Part shown: positions 36,855-46,622 of the stretch, piece by piece
How positions within the stretch are numbered: the stretch's first letter is position 1
How the letters are laid out: every line of letters begins with the position of its first letter
From: Acetivibrio alkalicellulosi
Lineage (GTDB): Bacteria; Bacillota; Clostridia; Acetivibrionales; Acetivibrionaceae
Length of the DNA stretch: 64,000 nucleotides
NCBI GenBank assembly: GCA_008125075.1
Contig: VLTH01000002.1
Location: forward strand, 1,781,451-1,845,450
Direction of reading: 5' to 3'
Notes under the pieces: generated by a model
What the model was told of the DNA's origin: nothing
What the model saw: only the letters and a program-made list of their open reading frames with translations
Databases searched by the model: none
Translations under genes and position numbers: made by a program

Positions 36855-36998
36855 AAAAAAACATCTCCATATTACCTATATTTATAGATTAAGTTCCCTA
36901 TATTTTAAGACTAACTCTATTTCATTGTTTCACAAAGAGCTTCTAAGTAAAGTAATCAGTACCGAGTATTAATTAAACTAATTATTTTATTACACTTT

Positions 36999-39272
36999 TT
37001 AGCTTTTTAACTTTTTAAATATTTTATAAATTTTTCTATAGAATTCAAACCCTTTGCAGTAATTATTTAATGTTTCTTCCAAACTTTTGGTTTCGTCGCA
37101 AATATCTTTAATTAACTCATCATAAAAAGCTGGTTTAATTGGGTTTTGAGGACATTGTACCGTCCAATAATCAATAGCCTCCTTCTTTTCTAATTCTACT
37201 ATATTATGAACTTTTAGATTTCTAAGAATTGTATTTCCCACTTTAGTAATTGCAATAACCATTGATACTCCATCTTTTTCATCTTTATATCGAGGTCCCC
37301 AATAATCTCCTATTCTAATATCTGCAGATGATCTTGTCCTAAAATTACATTCATAGCAAGCTTCCATGTTGCTATGTCTTAATAAAAAGAATCTATAAAA
37401 CAAATCTTTGCTTTCATTACTCAAATAAGATTTACTATTTCCTACTATATGAATAAATTTATCTCTCCATCCTTTTGATTTATCTCTAAATTTCACATCA
37501 GGTGATATACCATATCCATATCGTTTAGAACCTTCTTTTAAGTACTTATACCAGAGATTTTGACTTGGTACTCCATGACATATTAAATCTACTAGAATAT
37601 AATTCTCTCTTTTATTTTTTGACTTTAACAAAAGATCAATTCCCGTTATTTGACACGGCGTCCCAAATATAACAGTCTTTCGTAATTTTGTAAAAACTTC
37701 AGCAAAAACATCCTTAGTATTACTTTGTAAATATTTTGATCCTTTAAATACATTTAAACCAATTACATCTCCACTATTTACTATTTTATGGATAGCTTCA
37801 GCTTTTTCTTTATCATAAAAACATCCAACTACATCATATCCGTCAATCGAAAGATATTTTGCAATCTCAAATCCTGCTCCTCCAGAGGCTGTAGTCTCTA
37901 GTACATTTTTATCAGTTGATTTCAACATATATAAATTATGAATGTCCTTATCAATATTAGACATTGTTTTATTGCTAAAAGGACAAACCGTCTTACATTT
38001 TTTACACTTAATACAAATATCTTGATCTAAGAAAGATTTTAAAAACCCTTTTTTATCTCTCTTAATCTCAATAGCCTTTTTAGGACAAACAATTGAACAC
38101 ACACCACATCCACAACAAGTATTTGTTATTTTAAATTCACGAGTTTTATTAGCATTAATAGCTTCATTTAAGGAATTTTCTAAATACTCCTTTGATTCTT
38201 TACGTTTTTTTTCTAATTTCATATTTGAAATAGCATAATCACAATCTAATGGATGATTAGATATTTTTTTTGTATCTCTAACTAATCTACTCTCTAGCTC
38301 AAATAGTTTAAGAATATTGTATATTCTTGAATTTTGATTATTTTCATCTTTACTTGTGAATCTCTCATAAGCATAGAATGGCTTATTATAAATAATTGAA
38401 AATGCAGTACCATGAAAAGAGTCCGTGCAAATAAAGGAAGCATTTTTAACTAAACTTAGAAATTCACCTGGTCCTACTCCATCCACTACACTATAACCTC
38501 TTTCATAATCTAGTCTAAATACAGGTACAATTCTCAAAGGAATATTAGTAGTTTTACTTAATTTATATACATGTGACCAATTATTTGCATTATTTCCTAA
38601 AAAATAGCATAATATATAAGGTTTACTTTTACCTACAGATACATTCATCGTATCCCACTCATTTGATGTTAAAAGTAATGTTGGATCTAAAACAACTTTC
38701 GCTTCTTTATTACAAATCTCTTTGATCAATTTAGCCCCTTCTTCTTCACGAATTGAAAGGTGAACGAATCTGCTAATATTATCTTCCATACGATTTTTTA
38801 CATATATATCCTCTATTTTTGACAATCCTATGCTCGGAGCATAAGCAATCATTTTCTGAGGGTCTTCAACAAAATTAAGAAAATACTTTGCATTAAAATT
38901 TGAAGGTGACCATATCTGATCACTTCCACATACAAATGCATCATATTTTTCATTCAACAAAAATAAATCTGAGTCCGTTTTACACTCCTCAGTTAAACTA
39001 ATATTTTTATCTAAGAAATTATGAAATGCTGTTTCTCGGGCTTCGTCAAAAATCGACTTACTTTTTTTACTTTTTATTTTTTTTCTAATTTTACGTATAT
39101 AATGATTAATATCTTTATAATCTTTTAATGTAACTAATTTGCCGTGAGCCATATAATTAATCACATCTACTTCATACCCTAGTTTCCTCATTGTATAAGT
39201 TGATGCTGTTACTTGCAAAGAAGTGCCAAAATTATGATATTGTGACCATGTCATTAAAGCTACTTTTTTCAT
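36999..39272 (-). CDS. Polysaccharide pyruvyl transferase fused to F420 hydrogenase-type flavoprotein
   Basis: 757 residues in two parts. Residues about 1-375 are a CsaB/PS_pyruv_trans-like domain (LMTWSQYHNFGTSLQ, FVCGSDQIWSP, FICTDSFHGTAFSIIYNKPF), which transfers pyruvate or a related group to sugars. Then two 4Fe-4S clusters, CCGCGVCSIVCP and CIKCKKCKTVCP (about 385-430), lead into a coenzyme F420 hydrogenase/dehydrogenase beta-subunit C-terminal domain (GTPCQITGIDLLL, DLICHGVPS). In many loci these are separate adjacent genes; here they are one ORF. The flavoprotein part may reduce or form the transferred group (inference). Confidence 0.85.
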   Translation of the reverse strand: MKKVALMTWSQYHNFGTSLQVTASTYTMRKLGYEVDVINYMAHGKLVTLKDYKDINHYIRKIRKKIKSKKSKSIFDEARETAFHNFLDKNISLTEECKTDSDLFLLNEKYDAFVCGSDQIWSPSNFNAKYFLNFVEDPQKMIAYAPSIGLSKIEDIYVKNRMEDNISRFVHLSIREEEGAKLIKEICNKEAKVVLDPTLLLTSNEWDTMNVSVGKSKPYILCYFLGNNANNWSHVYKLSKTTNIPLRIVPVFRLDYERGYSVVDGVGPGEFLSLVKNASFICTDSFHGTAFSIIYNKPFYAYERFTSKDENNQNSRIYNILKLFELESRLVRDTKKISNHPLDCDYAISNMKLEKKRKESKEYLENSLNEAINANKTREFKITNTCCGCGVCSIVCPKKAIEIKRDKKGFLKSFLDQDICIKCKKCKTVCPFSNKTMSNIDKDIHNLYMLKSTDKNVLETTASGGAGFEIAKYLSIDGYDVVGCFYDKEKAEAIHKIVNSGDVIGLNVFKGSKYLQSNTKDVFAEVFTKLRKTVIFGTPCQITGIDLLLKSKNKRENYILVDLICHGVPSQNLWYKYLKEGSKRYGYGISPDVKFRDKSKGWRDKFIHIVGNSKSYLSNESKDLFYRFFLLRHSNMEACYECNFRTRSSADIRIGDYWGPRYKDEKDGVSMVIAITKVGNTILRNLKVHNIVELEKKEAIDYWTVQCPQNPIKPAFYDELIKDICDETKSLEETLNNYCKGFEFYRKIYKIFKKLKS

Positions 39273-39273
39273 A

Positions 39274-40002
39274 CTATGACCCCTTTATTTTTTTCTTAAC
39301 GCTAACTACAAATTGAGTTCCTTTAGACCCAATAATATTTTTTATCTTATTCTTGATTTTGTCAGTTTTTGTGTGCCATGACCCAGAATAATGGTGAATT
39401 GCATAAGTGTTTTCACTTTTAAAAATCTCACCCGTTTTCCAATCCTTTGCACAAAAATAATCTATAGGATAGACTTTTATTCCATCTGATAAACTTTGAT
39501 AAGTATTTTTAGGAAACCAACCATAATCTTCAGATAGAATCGGAGTAAAAACTTTAGGATTCGGTAGTAGATTTAGACTTCCATCTTCCAAAATAAATCT
39601 TTTATTGTCGTAGTAACTTAAAATTTTTTTTACAACATTATGTTTAGGTATCGATCCTATTAATCCCGTCTGTATTAAATCATCTTTTTCACAACCAATA
39701 AAAAAATAATTATTTAAAAATCTATCAAATGGTTTTAAAACCTCAACATCTGTATCCATATAAATTCCACCATAATAATACAAAACATACAATCTTACAT
39801 AATCTGTAACAAAAGCATATTTTTTTGCTTCATAGGCTTCCTTAACATATTGATTAATATTAATATCAAAATTATCTTCATTCCACAAAATTAATTCATA
39901 CTCAGACAGATGTTTCTTCCATGAATTTATACAATTTAATGCTAGATCAGTAAACTGACCATGACCAAACCAACAATAATGTATTTTTTTTGGTATTGAC
40001 AT
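39274..40002 (-). CDS. Glycosyltransferase family 32 protein
   Basis: 242 residues. IPKKIHYCWFG at the N-terminus, then YVRLYVLYYYGGIYMDTDVE with the DxD metal-binding motif, as in GT32 capsular transferases. HHYSGSWHTK near the C-terminus fits the family. The stop is 1 bp from the next start. Sugar unknown. Confidence 0.88.
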   Translation of the reverse strand: MSIPKKIHYCWFGHGQFTDLALNCINSWKKHLSEYELILWNEDNFDININQYVKEAYEAKKYAFVTDYVRLYVLYYYGGIYMDTDVEVLKPFDRFLNNYFFIGCEKDDLIQTGLIGSIPKHNVVKKILSYYDNKRFILEDGSLNLLPNPKVFTPILSEDYGWFPKNTYQSLSDGIKVYPIDYFCAKDWKTGEIFKSENTYAIHHYSGSWHTKTDKIKNKIKNIIGSKGTQFVVSVKKKIKGS

Positions 40003-40024
40003 ATTGCACCTCCAAGAGTCAAAT

Positions 40025-41167
40025 TTATGCTTTTATTTTGTCAACATTATATGATAAACATAATAATATGAAAAGATCATACATTCCCATTGCCTCTGAA
40101 AACAAGATAATAAGTACAGAAAATAATCCAACTGATAAAATTTTTGCTATGTTTTCATCTTTACATTCCATAAGTTTCCTCACAGAATAATACAATATAT
40201 TTAAAAATGCAATTATTGCAAGTATTCCACCCTCTAAAGTAACTTGTATAAATTGATTGTGAGCACTTATATACCTGCCATGTATATACGGAACTATGTT
40301 AGTAGATTTCCCTACACCATAACCCAGCAATAATCTTTCTTTTATCATATTAATTGCCGAATCCCATATAATAGTTCTTCCTGTAAAAGTAGTATCTTTA
40401 CCTAAAACTTTATAAATTACTTCTGAATATCTTTCTTGAACATTGAAAAATATTACGGCTAAAAAAAACACTATATAAACAATAATATATGAACTTATAT
40501 TAAGCAACTTAAATTTCTTTACAATTAAAGGCAATAAATAGTATAAAAGAACTGGTATCCAAGCAATAACATTTGAACCTGATAGCACATACATAGTCAT
40601 ATATGTGCATATTGCCATAGTAAGAAGTAAATGTGCCTTATTAACAAAACTTGGTCTATTACCATTCTTTAATACAATCATAACAATTGTAAGAGTATAT
40701 ATTGGAACCAATTGATTAGAATGTCTAAGAAAAAATATGACTTTCTCAAACACACCATAACCATAAGGATTTAGTATCATAGTAATAAAATTCAAGTAAA
40801 TTAATACACTTAATACTGTTGAAAATGCTTTGATTAATTGTTTAGGTCTACTTTTTAATCCTAATTCAATAAGTAAACATGCTGTTACAGCTGGGTAGAT
40901 TTCAGTAATTAATGAAGATATTGAACCATCGTTAATAAAAGTAGATATACCTTTTATTAAGTAAAATAGGATAAGTGAGACAAAAAATCTCGATATTTTC
41001 CCTTCCTTGAAATAGAAAACAACTACTCCTAAAAACAAAAGCCTCAAACTATTCAAATATATAAAATTCACAGTAGATATATCAAAGTAGGTGAAGTAAT
41101 ATGGTTTAAAAAGTATAATAACAGCAATTAAAAAAAATAAATAGCACGTATTGATTTTATACCTCAT
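40025..41167 (-). CDS. O-antigen polymerase-like membrane protein, Wzy (unit A)
   Basis: 380 residues, about 10-11 transmembrane helices. The Wzy_C-type loop reads GRTIIWDSAINMIKERLLLG, YGVGKSTNIVP and SAHNQFIQVTLEGGILA. It joins repeat units of unit A. It is not closely similar to the unit B polymerase. Confidence 0.8.
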   Translation of the reverse strand: MRYKINTCYLFFLIAVIILFKPYYFTYFDISTVNFIYLNSLRLLFLGVVVFYFKEGKISRFFVSLILFYLIKGISTFINDGSISSLITEIYPAVTACLLIELGLKSRPKQLIKAFSTVLSVLIYLNFITMILNPYGYGVFEKVIFFLRHSNQLVPIYTLTIVMIVLKNGNRPSFVNKAHLLLTMAICTYMTMYVLSGSNVIAWIPVLLYYLLPLIVKKFKLLNISSYIIVYIVFFLAVIFFNVQERYSEVIYKVLGKDTTFTGRTIIWDSAINMIKERLLLGYGVGKSTNIVPYIHGRYISAHNQFIQVTLEGGILAIIAFLNILYYSVRKLMECKDENIAKILSVGLFSVLIILFSEAMGMYDLFILLCLSYNVDKIKA

Positions 41168-41248
41168 AGATAAAATCCCCTATATTAAACATAATTTTTA
41201 AGAACTTTATTTTCAATCTAATCCTCCTAGATATTTATAGTAATTTAA

Positions 41249-42208
41249 TTACCTAAATAATTTATAAATTTGATTCGAATAAAAGTATAATTTTTTATTA
41301 ATTTTCCATAGCAGCACTCTTCTTTTATTTCTTGATGTATACGCTTTATTATTAAGAAAATCACTATCTATAAGATAAGAATACTTTTTCTTGTGTAACC
41401 CGGCTACTTGAAATACATTTAAATACTTATTAACCAAATTATCAAGTAGTAAAGATTTTAATTCTATATCTTCTATCTTATTATATACTTCCTCTAGTTC
41501 CTTACAAGTTTCAATTAGATGTTCTGCATTCCTCACCTTGTTCTCTTGAGTTGTTATAGAGCCATCTCTAATTATGTAATTATAAAAAGTTATATCTGTT
41601 CCAATAACTTTTTTAGCTTTCAAAAATACTCTAGGTGTAAACTGCTCATCTTCGTGAATTAATCCATATTTAAAAAATAAGTTATTTGATATCAAAAAAT
41701 CTCTATTATACATATTTAACCAAGCTGCCATATACATTGTGTTTAACTTCAACTCTTTCTTTAAATATTCTTCTCCATTTACAGCAACACTTTTTGAATT
41801 AAATTTATGAGCCATTTCTATAACTTTATCTTTTTCAACTCTTCTTGCATTACCTACAACTATTTCTGGTTTAATCGGAGCTAAAGCTATTACTCTTTCA
41901 AATCTTTCACATGCGTCTATATCAATATAATCATCAGAATCTACAAATAATACATACTCTCCTTTTGCCTCTTTAAGTCCAGCATTTCTTGCATCAGATA
42001 GCCCACCGTTTTTCTTATGAATAACTCTAATACGTTCATCTTTTTTAGCATAATCATCACAAATCCTTGGACAATTATCTGGACTTCCATCATCAACAAG
42101 AATTATTTCTATATTTTTATATGTCTGGTCTTTTAAACTTTTTACACATCTTTGTAAAAACATTTCAACATTATATACAGGTACTACTATTGATATCTCA
42201 ATACTCAT
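41249..42208 (-). CDS. Glycosyltransferase family 2
   Basis: 319 residues, GT-A fold. ISIVVPVYNVEMFLQRCVKS, VDDGSPDNCP, KNGGLSDARNAGL and VDSDDYID (DxD) are standard GT2 motifs; EDEQFTPRVFLKA is the catalytic-base region. Overlaps the upstream gene by 4 bp. Confidence 0.93.
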   Translation of the reverse strand: MSIEISIVVPVYNVEMFLQRCVKSLKDQTYKNIEIILVDDGSPDNCPRICDDYAKKDERIRVIHKKNGGLSDARNAGLKEAKGEYVLFVDSDDYIDIDACERFERVIALAPIKPEIVVGNARRVEKDKVIEMAHKFNSKSVAVNGEEYLKKELKLNTMYMAAWLNMYNRDFLISNNLFFKYGLIHEDEQFTPRVFLKAKKVIGTDITFYNYIIRDGSITTQENKVRNAEHLIETCKELEEVYNKIEDIELKSLLLDNLVNKYLNVFQVAGLHKKKYSYLIDSDFLNNKAYTSRNKRRVLLWKINKKLYFYSNQIYKLFR

Positions 42209-42996
42209 AATACTCTCCTCTTGTTTTCTTTGATTCCTTTGTTCATTAGGAAAAATAATTCAATAGGATTTATATCGGTATCTAATTTTTTATAATGTCT
42301 AACTATAAATTGCACGATCAATAGCCTTGCCCATCGTTTAGAAATATTAGCATATAAAACTCCTTTATCAAAAAAGTACTTTTGTGTATAACCTTCAAAC
42401 CATGTTGATTGATCATGAGTAACTGTACCTATTATTAAAGGAGAAGAGTAAATTTTTAGTCCCTTCTTCAAGCAATCATTAAGAAATAAACTATCTTCCC
42501 CACAACTGTATCTAGCTCCTCCACCAAATAAAAGTGAGAAATAAATATTTGATCTCCTCACAGATTCTAATCTAATTGCTATTTGATATGTTCCAAACCT
42601 AAAACAGTTAAAAAAACTTAATTTTTTACGTTTCACAATTAAGCGTTTACCTCTTTCTGAATGTGTACTTGGTACATTAAATATAATAACGTCTGCTTTA
42701 GGATTAGATTTAAACTCATTGATAATAATATTCTCATAATCATTTTTATAAGTTACATCATCATCTGCAAATAAGCATATATCCGCCGTTGCTCTCATTA
42801 GTGCTGTATTTCTACTCAAACCCACACCTTTCTCTTTAAACGACATAAACTCCACTTCTTTGTTATTAAAATTTATATGTTTTATTTCATTATTATTACA
42901 TTGATTTACCACAATAGCATCAGATTCAATATTCATTTTTTGGAGGATGCTATGATCTGATTGATTCATTGTAGATACTAAAACTTGCAAACTCAT
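42205..42996 (-). CDS. GT2-like glycosyltransferase
   Basis: 263 residues from ATG 42996, chosen because GGAGAAGG is close upstream. QVLVSTMNQSDHSILQKMNI, VVNQCN, KEKGVGLSRNTALMRA and FADDDVTY show a GT2 core with an ADDD metal motif; CGEDSLFLNDCLKKGLKIY is the acceptor-side acidic motif. The type is common in Clostridial and streptococcal capsule loci. Confidence 0.85.
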   Translation of the reverse strand: MSLQVLVSTMNQSDHSILQKMNIESDAIVVNQCNNNEIKHINFNNKEVEFMSFKEKGVGLSRNTALMRATADICLFADDDVTYKNDYENIIINEFKSNPKADVIIFNVPSTHSERGKRLIVKRKKLSFFNCFRFGTYQIAIRLESVRRSNIYFSLLFGGGARYSCGEDSLFLNDCLKKGLKIYSSPLIIGTVTHDQSTWFEGYTQKYFFDKGVLYANISKRWARLLIVQFIVRHYKKLDTDINPIELFFLMNKGIKENKRRVL

Positions 42997-43009
42997 AACC
43001 TTCTCCTTT

Positions 43010-44215
43010 CTATATGTCAAGTAACAAATTAACTATTTGAGGATATGTGTTAGTTCTATCAAATTTCCCCTCCGCAAGTTTTCTGCTGTTTCTCCCCATT
43101 TCTTTCCTCAACTTCTCATTTTTATACAATTCTAATATTTTATCAGCTAAGTCTTCATGGTCACCATTAATACAATTAAGACCAGCTCTATATTCAGATA
43201 ATAATTCTCTTATTTCTTCATTTTCCTGTGTATTAACTATTGGCAAACTAGCAGCTAAGTAATCAGCATGCTTATTAATAATACTCTGTGCAGCACCCTT
43301 ATTTATAGGATTTACAGCAATATCACATGCAGTTAATAATGTAACCATTTTAGAATATTCAAGTCTTCCCGTAAACTCTACATAAATATCTTTCTCTTTA
43401 GCATATTCTTCAAACTTAGTTTTTAGAGGTCCATATCCCATTACAACAAACTTTAATCCTCTTACTCCTTTATCTTTTAATAACTTCAGGGCGTCTATTA
43501 CTGTAACTAAATCATAGCTATAACCTAATGTTCCAATATAAGTTATCCATATTTCACCTTCTGGCTTTTCAATGGTAGTGCTAGTTTTTATATAACTGTC
43601 AAATGTACTTAGCTCTGTTCCTAAAAATACACTTAATCCCTCTTTGCACTTTTTATTAACACTTAAAGCCCTATCAACATATGTTTGTGAGACAGCAACG
43701 ACCTTATCTGCAAGAGCATAAACCTTATTTGCTTTGTATTTAAAAGGCATAAATATCAAATCACTAATTAATGGATAATTGAAAATCATTTTATATTGTT
43801 CTGGCCATAAGTCTTGTATATCAATTATAAATTTAATACCATTCTTTTTTGCATATCTCCCAACTTGATATGCAACGTCTAAAGAAGGAATAACACAATA
43901 TAATACATCTGGCTTAACCCTTCTTTTTAAGTGTTTTATTACATTTTTAGAGAACTGTTTATGGCTAAAAACTCTCTTAATAGATATATTGTTTGGATAT
44001 CCCGATTCATGAACTAATGTTATTTTGTACCTAAACGAATCTAGGTATTCTTTACTATAATTTCGGTGTGATTTTGTCCCATGATAAAAATTCGACGTTA
44101 CTATTTCTAAATTAATATCTTGTTCTACAATCATATTAGCCAACGTAAAATATCTACTACTTGACTTTTCTTCTTCAAAATGCCAGTAGTTTGTTATCAA
44201 AACAATATCCTTCAT
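43010..44215 (-). CDS. Glycosyltransferase family 4 (WbuB-like)
   Basis: 401 residues, GT-B. N-terminal VLITNYWHFEEEKSSSRYF, central FIIDIQDLWPE as in WbuB-type transferases, donor half ITYIGTLGYSYDLVTVIDAL, and INKHADYLAASLPIVNT. Its stop overlaps the start region of the previous operon gene by 4 bp. Sugar unknown; such enzymes often transfer FucNAc-like sugars. Confidence 0.88.
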   Translation of the reverse strand: MKDIVLITNYWHFEEEKSSSRYFTLANMIVEQDINLEIVTSNFYHGTKSHRNYSKEYLDSFRYKITLVHESGYPNNISIKRVFSHKQFSKNVIKHLKRRVKPDVLYCVIPSLDVAYQVGRYAKKNGIKFIIDIQDLWPEQYKMIFNYPLISDLIFMPFKYKANKVYALADKVVAVSQTYVDRALSVNKKCKEGLSVFLGTELSTFDSYIKTSTTIEKPEGEIWITYIGTLGYSYDLVTVIDALKLLKDKGVRGLKFVVMGYGPLKTKFEEYAKEKDIYVEFTGRLEYSKMVTLLTACDIAVNPINKGAAQSIINKHADYLAASLPIVNTQENEEIRELLSEYRAGLNCINGDHEDLADKILELYKNEKLRKEMGRNSRKLAEGKFDRTNTYPQIVNLLLDI

Positions 44216-45120
44216 AAAGTCTCTCCTTTACGTAAATTATAAGTCATCAACCTAAATAACCTCTCACTCACTTTGTCTGATACAAATGAATTATGAGGGG
44301 TTATTATAACATTTTTAAAATACCATAAAGGACTTTCACCTAATGGTTCTTCTTTAAATACATCTAACGCAACACCTAAAAATTTACCATTATTCAGAAC
44401 TTCTATTAGAGCTCTTTCATCAATCAAATCACCACGAGAAACATTTACAATCACTGCATTATCTTTCATCATTTCCAACTTGTCTTTATTTATTATATGC
44501 CTTGTCTCATTAGTTATTGGTAAAGTTAAAATAACAATGTCACATATCTCTAAAATCTTATCTATATCACTAATAAGAAATGACTTATCCAAATAATCAG
44601 ACTCAACCATTCGAATATCAACACCAATTGTATATACTCCAAAAGCCTTTAACCTCTTTGCAACCTCTGATCCAACATTACCAAAACCTAATATTAAAGC
44701 CTTTTTGTCAGTCAGTTCTATTAAATCTCTATTTTTAAGCCACTTTTGTTTTTCTTGATTTTTATAAAAAAACATACTTCTTTTGTAAATCTCTAAAATC
44801 TTAAGGACGATCCATTCTGCCATAGGTATGCTATAAACATCCTTTGCATTGAAAATTTGTATTTTATGATCATAGATGTAATCAAGAGGCACCCTTTCTA
44901 AACCAGCACTAGTAAGTTGTATAATTTTTAATTTTTTAAATTCTCTAATATCGTTATAAAGAAATAAGCTATTACAAACTACTACATCAATATCACAAAC
45001 ATCAAAATCTAAACAAACTCTCTCATCTTGAACAAATATAATTTCATAACCTAAATTCACTAGTTCATCAATTTGATCTTTTGTATAATTAAACGCTCCT
45101 GTAAGTAATAATCTTTTCAT
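44212..45120 (-). CDS. D-2-hydroxyacid dehydrogenase family protein
   Basis: 302 residues. NAD-binding ALILGFGNVGSEVAKRLKAFG, INVSRG-like NVSRGDLIDERALI with the catalytic Arg, a Glu in FKEEPLGESPLW and the catalytic His in ITPHNSFVS. It reduces 2-keto acids or oxidises 2-hydroxyacids. It directly follows an HpcH-type aldolase gene with a 4-bp overlap, so the two probably act in sequence to make a hydroxyacid for the polymer or for export (inference). Confidence 0.88.
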   Translation of the reverse strand: MKRLLLTGAFNYTKDQIDELVNLGYEIIFVQDERVCLDFDVCDIDVVVCNSLFLYNDIREFKKLKIIQLTSAGLERVPLDYIYDHKIQIFNAKDVYSIPMAEWIVLKILEIYKRSMFFYKNQEKQKWLKNRDLIELTDKKALILGFGNVGSEVAKRLKAFGVYTIGVDIRMVESDYLDKSFLISDIDKILEICDIVILTLPITNETRHIINKDKLEMMKDNAVIVNVSRGDLIDERALIEVLNNGKFLGVALDVFKEEPLGESPLWYFKNVIITPHNSFVSDKVSERLFRLMTYNLRKGETL

Positions 45121-45947
45121 TTAACACTCACCTTGTGATTTATAATCTCCAATACCTTTTTTTTAATAATTATTTTATTCTCTTCAAAAAACTCATTTTC
45201 TTTTTCTTTTAACTGTTTTTCAAACTCTCTTATTTCAGATACTCCCTTATTAAATAAATTCTTAGCCTCATCTATACTTTCAATCTTATGCATATTACAA
45301 AAGCTTCTAGAAAGAATAGCCATAGCAGAACCTAATCTATAATGTTCTGCAATAATATACTCAGCTGGAAGGTCTCCATCACCCAAATTTGCAATACCTC
45401 CAAATCCACATGGTATATCTTTGCTCCTAATCTTATTGAATAGCTTTTCAACAGTTCCATCAACTAAAGGCTCAAACATAAATTTCATTCCATAACTAAG
45501 ATGAAGATCATTAAGACCAATATGTATATAGTTAATTCCTTTAACACTTAATATAGAATCAACATTTTCAACAGCTTCTGTAGTTTCTAATAATAGCATG
45601 GTCTTAGCTCTTCCCGATACATAGTCAATAAATTTTCCCACTTCTTCTTTGGTTTTAAAAAATGGAAGCATAACAATATCTGCTCCATTATTAATTATCT
45701 TATCAATTTCTAACATTGAACCATCAAATATTGGATTAATTCTGACTAAAACCTCTGATCTATTTATTACTCTCTTTATCTTACTTATATCATCAACTTG
45801 ATGACGAGAAATAACAGTATCTAAATGTCCTTGTCTTTTTTCTTTACCGTTAATCTCAAGATCAATAAATATCCAATCCACACCACTTTGCTCTGCAATT
45901 TGAGCTATTTCAATATCATTTGTTATATACATCAATTTTAAAGCCAT
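45117..45947 (-). CDS. HpcH/HpaI aldolase / citrate lyase family protein
   Basis: 276 residues from ATG 45947 (GGAGG 5 nt upstream; another ATG lies 3 nt earlier). VDWIFIDLEINGK, LVRINPIFD, MLPFFKTKEEV, LLLETTEAVENVD and YIHIGLNDLHLSYG match class II pyruvate aldolases, with the Glu and Asp metal ligands. Such enzymes join or split pyruvate and an aldehyde. Their presence in a polysaccharide operon with a 2-hydroxyacid dehydrogenase is uncommon. Confidence 0.82.
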   Translation of the reverse strand: MALKLMYITNDIEIAQIAEQSGVDWIFIDLEINGKEKRQGHLDTVISRHQVDDISKIKRVINRSEVLVRINPIFDGSMLEIDKIINNGADIVMLPFFKTKEEVGKFIDYVSGRAKTMLLLETTEAVENVDSILSVKGINYIHIGLNDLHLSYGMKFMFEPLVDGTVEKLFNKIRSKDIPCGFGGIANLGDGDLPAEYIIAEHYRLGSAMAILSRSFCNMHKIESIDEAKNLFNKGVSEIREFEKQLKEKENEFFEENKIIIKKKVLEIINHKVSVK

Positions 45948-45971
45948 CATATCCTCCAATCAAAGCTCCTT

Positions 45972-46583
45972 TTATCCCGTAATGTTCTTCTTTGCAGTTT
46001 CTTTTACATTTAAGTTGCCTTCCATCTTAATAACTTTAAAAATTGTTTTGATAAATATCATTAGATCAAAATAAAAAGAAATTTTATCTACATACTCAAT
46101 ATTAAGTTCTATTCGTTTTGGCCATTCAACATCTTTTCTTCCATTAACTTGTGCCCAACCTGTCACTCCTGGTCTAACATAAAACATTCTCTTTTGTTCT
46201 TCTGTATACTCACTGTATGGCCAAGGATGATAAGTTAATGCTGGTCTTGGTCCAATAAGAGACATTTCACCTCTCAATATATTTATAAATTGTGGTAATT
46301 CATCAATACTTGTTTTTCTAATGATTCTACCCACCTTTGTGACTCTACTGTCACCTTTAGTTTCATATACGCCACCCTTTTCAGCACCAACACTCATTGA
46401 TCTGAACTTATATATCCTAAATACCTTACCATATAAACCAATTCTCTCTTGCTTAAAGATTATTGGTCCACTAGATTCAATTTTAATTGCTATTGCTGTT
46501 ATTAATAATATTGGAAAAGTTATAACAAAACCAATCAATGAAAAGCATATGTCAAAAATTCTTTTAAAAAATTTATAATCCAT
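45972..46583 (-). CDS. Initiating sugar-phosphate transferase (unit A)
   Basis: 203 residues. One N-terminal helix, KFRSMSVGAEKGG, KTSIDELPQFINILRGEMSLIGPRP and GVTGWAQVNGRKDVEWPKR: PglC-type phosphoglycosyl transferase. It lies 39 bp after the dehydratase gene, and together they resemble PglF-PglC, so diNAcBac or a related deoxyamino sugar phosphate is a reasonable guess for the first sugar. Confidence 0.93.
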   Translation of the reverse strand: MDYKFFKRIFDICFSLIGFVITFPILLITAIAIKIESSGPIIFKQERIGLYGKVFRIYKFRSMSVGAEKGGVYETKGDSRVTKVGRIIRKTSIDELPQFINILRGEMSLIGPRPALTYHPWPYSEYTEEQKRMFYVRPGVTGWAQVNGRKDVEWPKRIELNIEYVDKISFYFDLMIFIKTIFKVIKMEGNLNVKETAKKNITG

Positions 46584-46622
46584 ACTTTAGTACTATCTCC
46601 TCTAACTACGTTTATATTAAAA

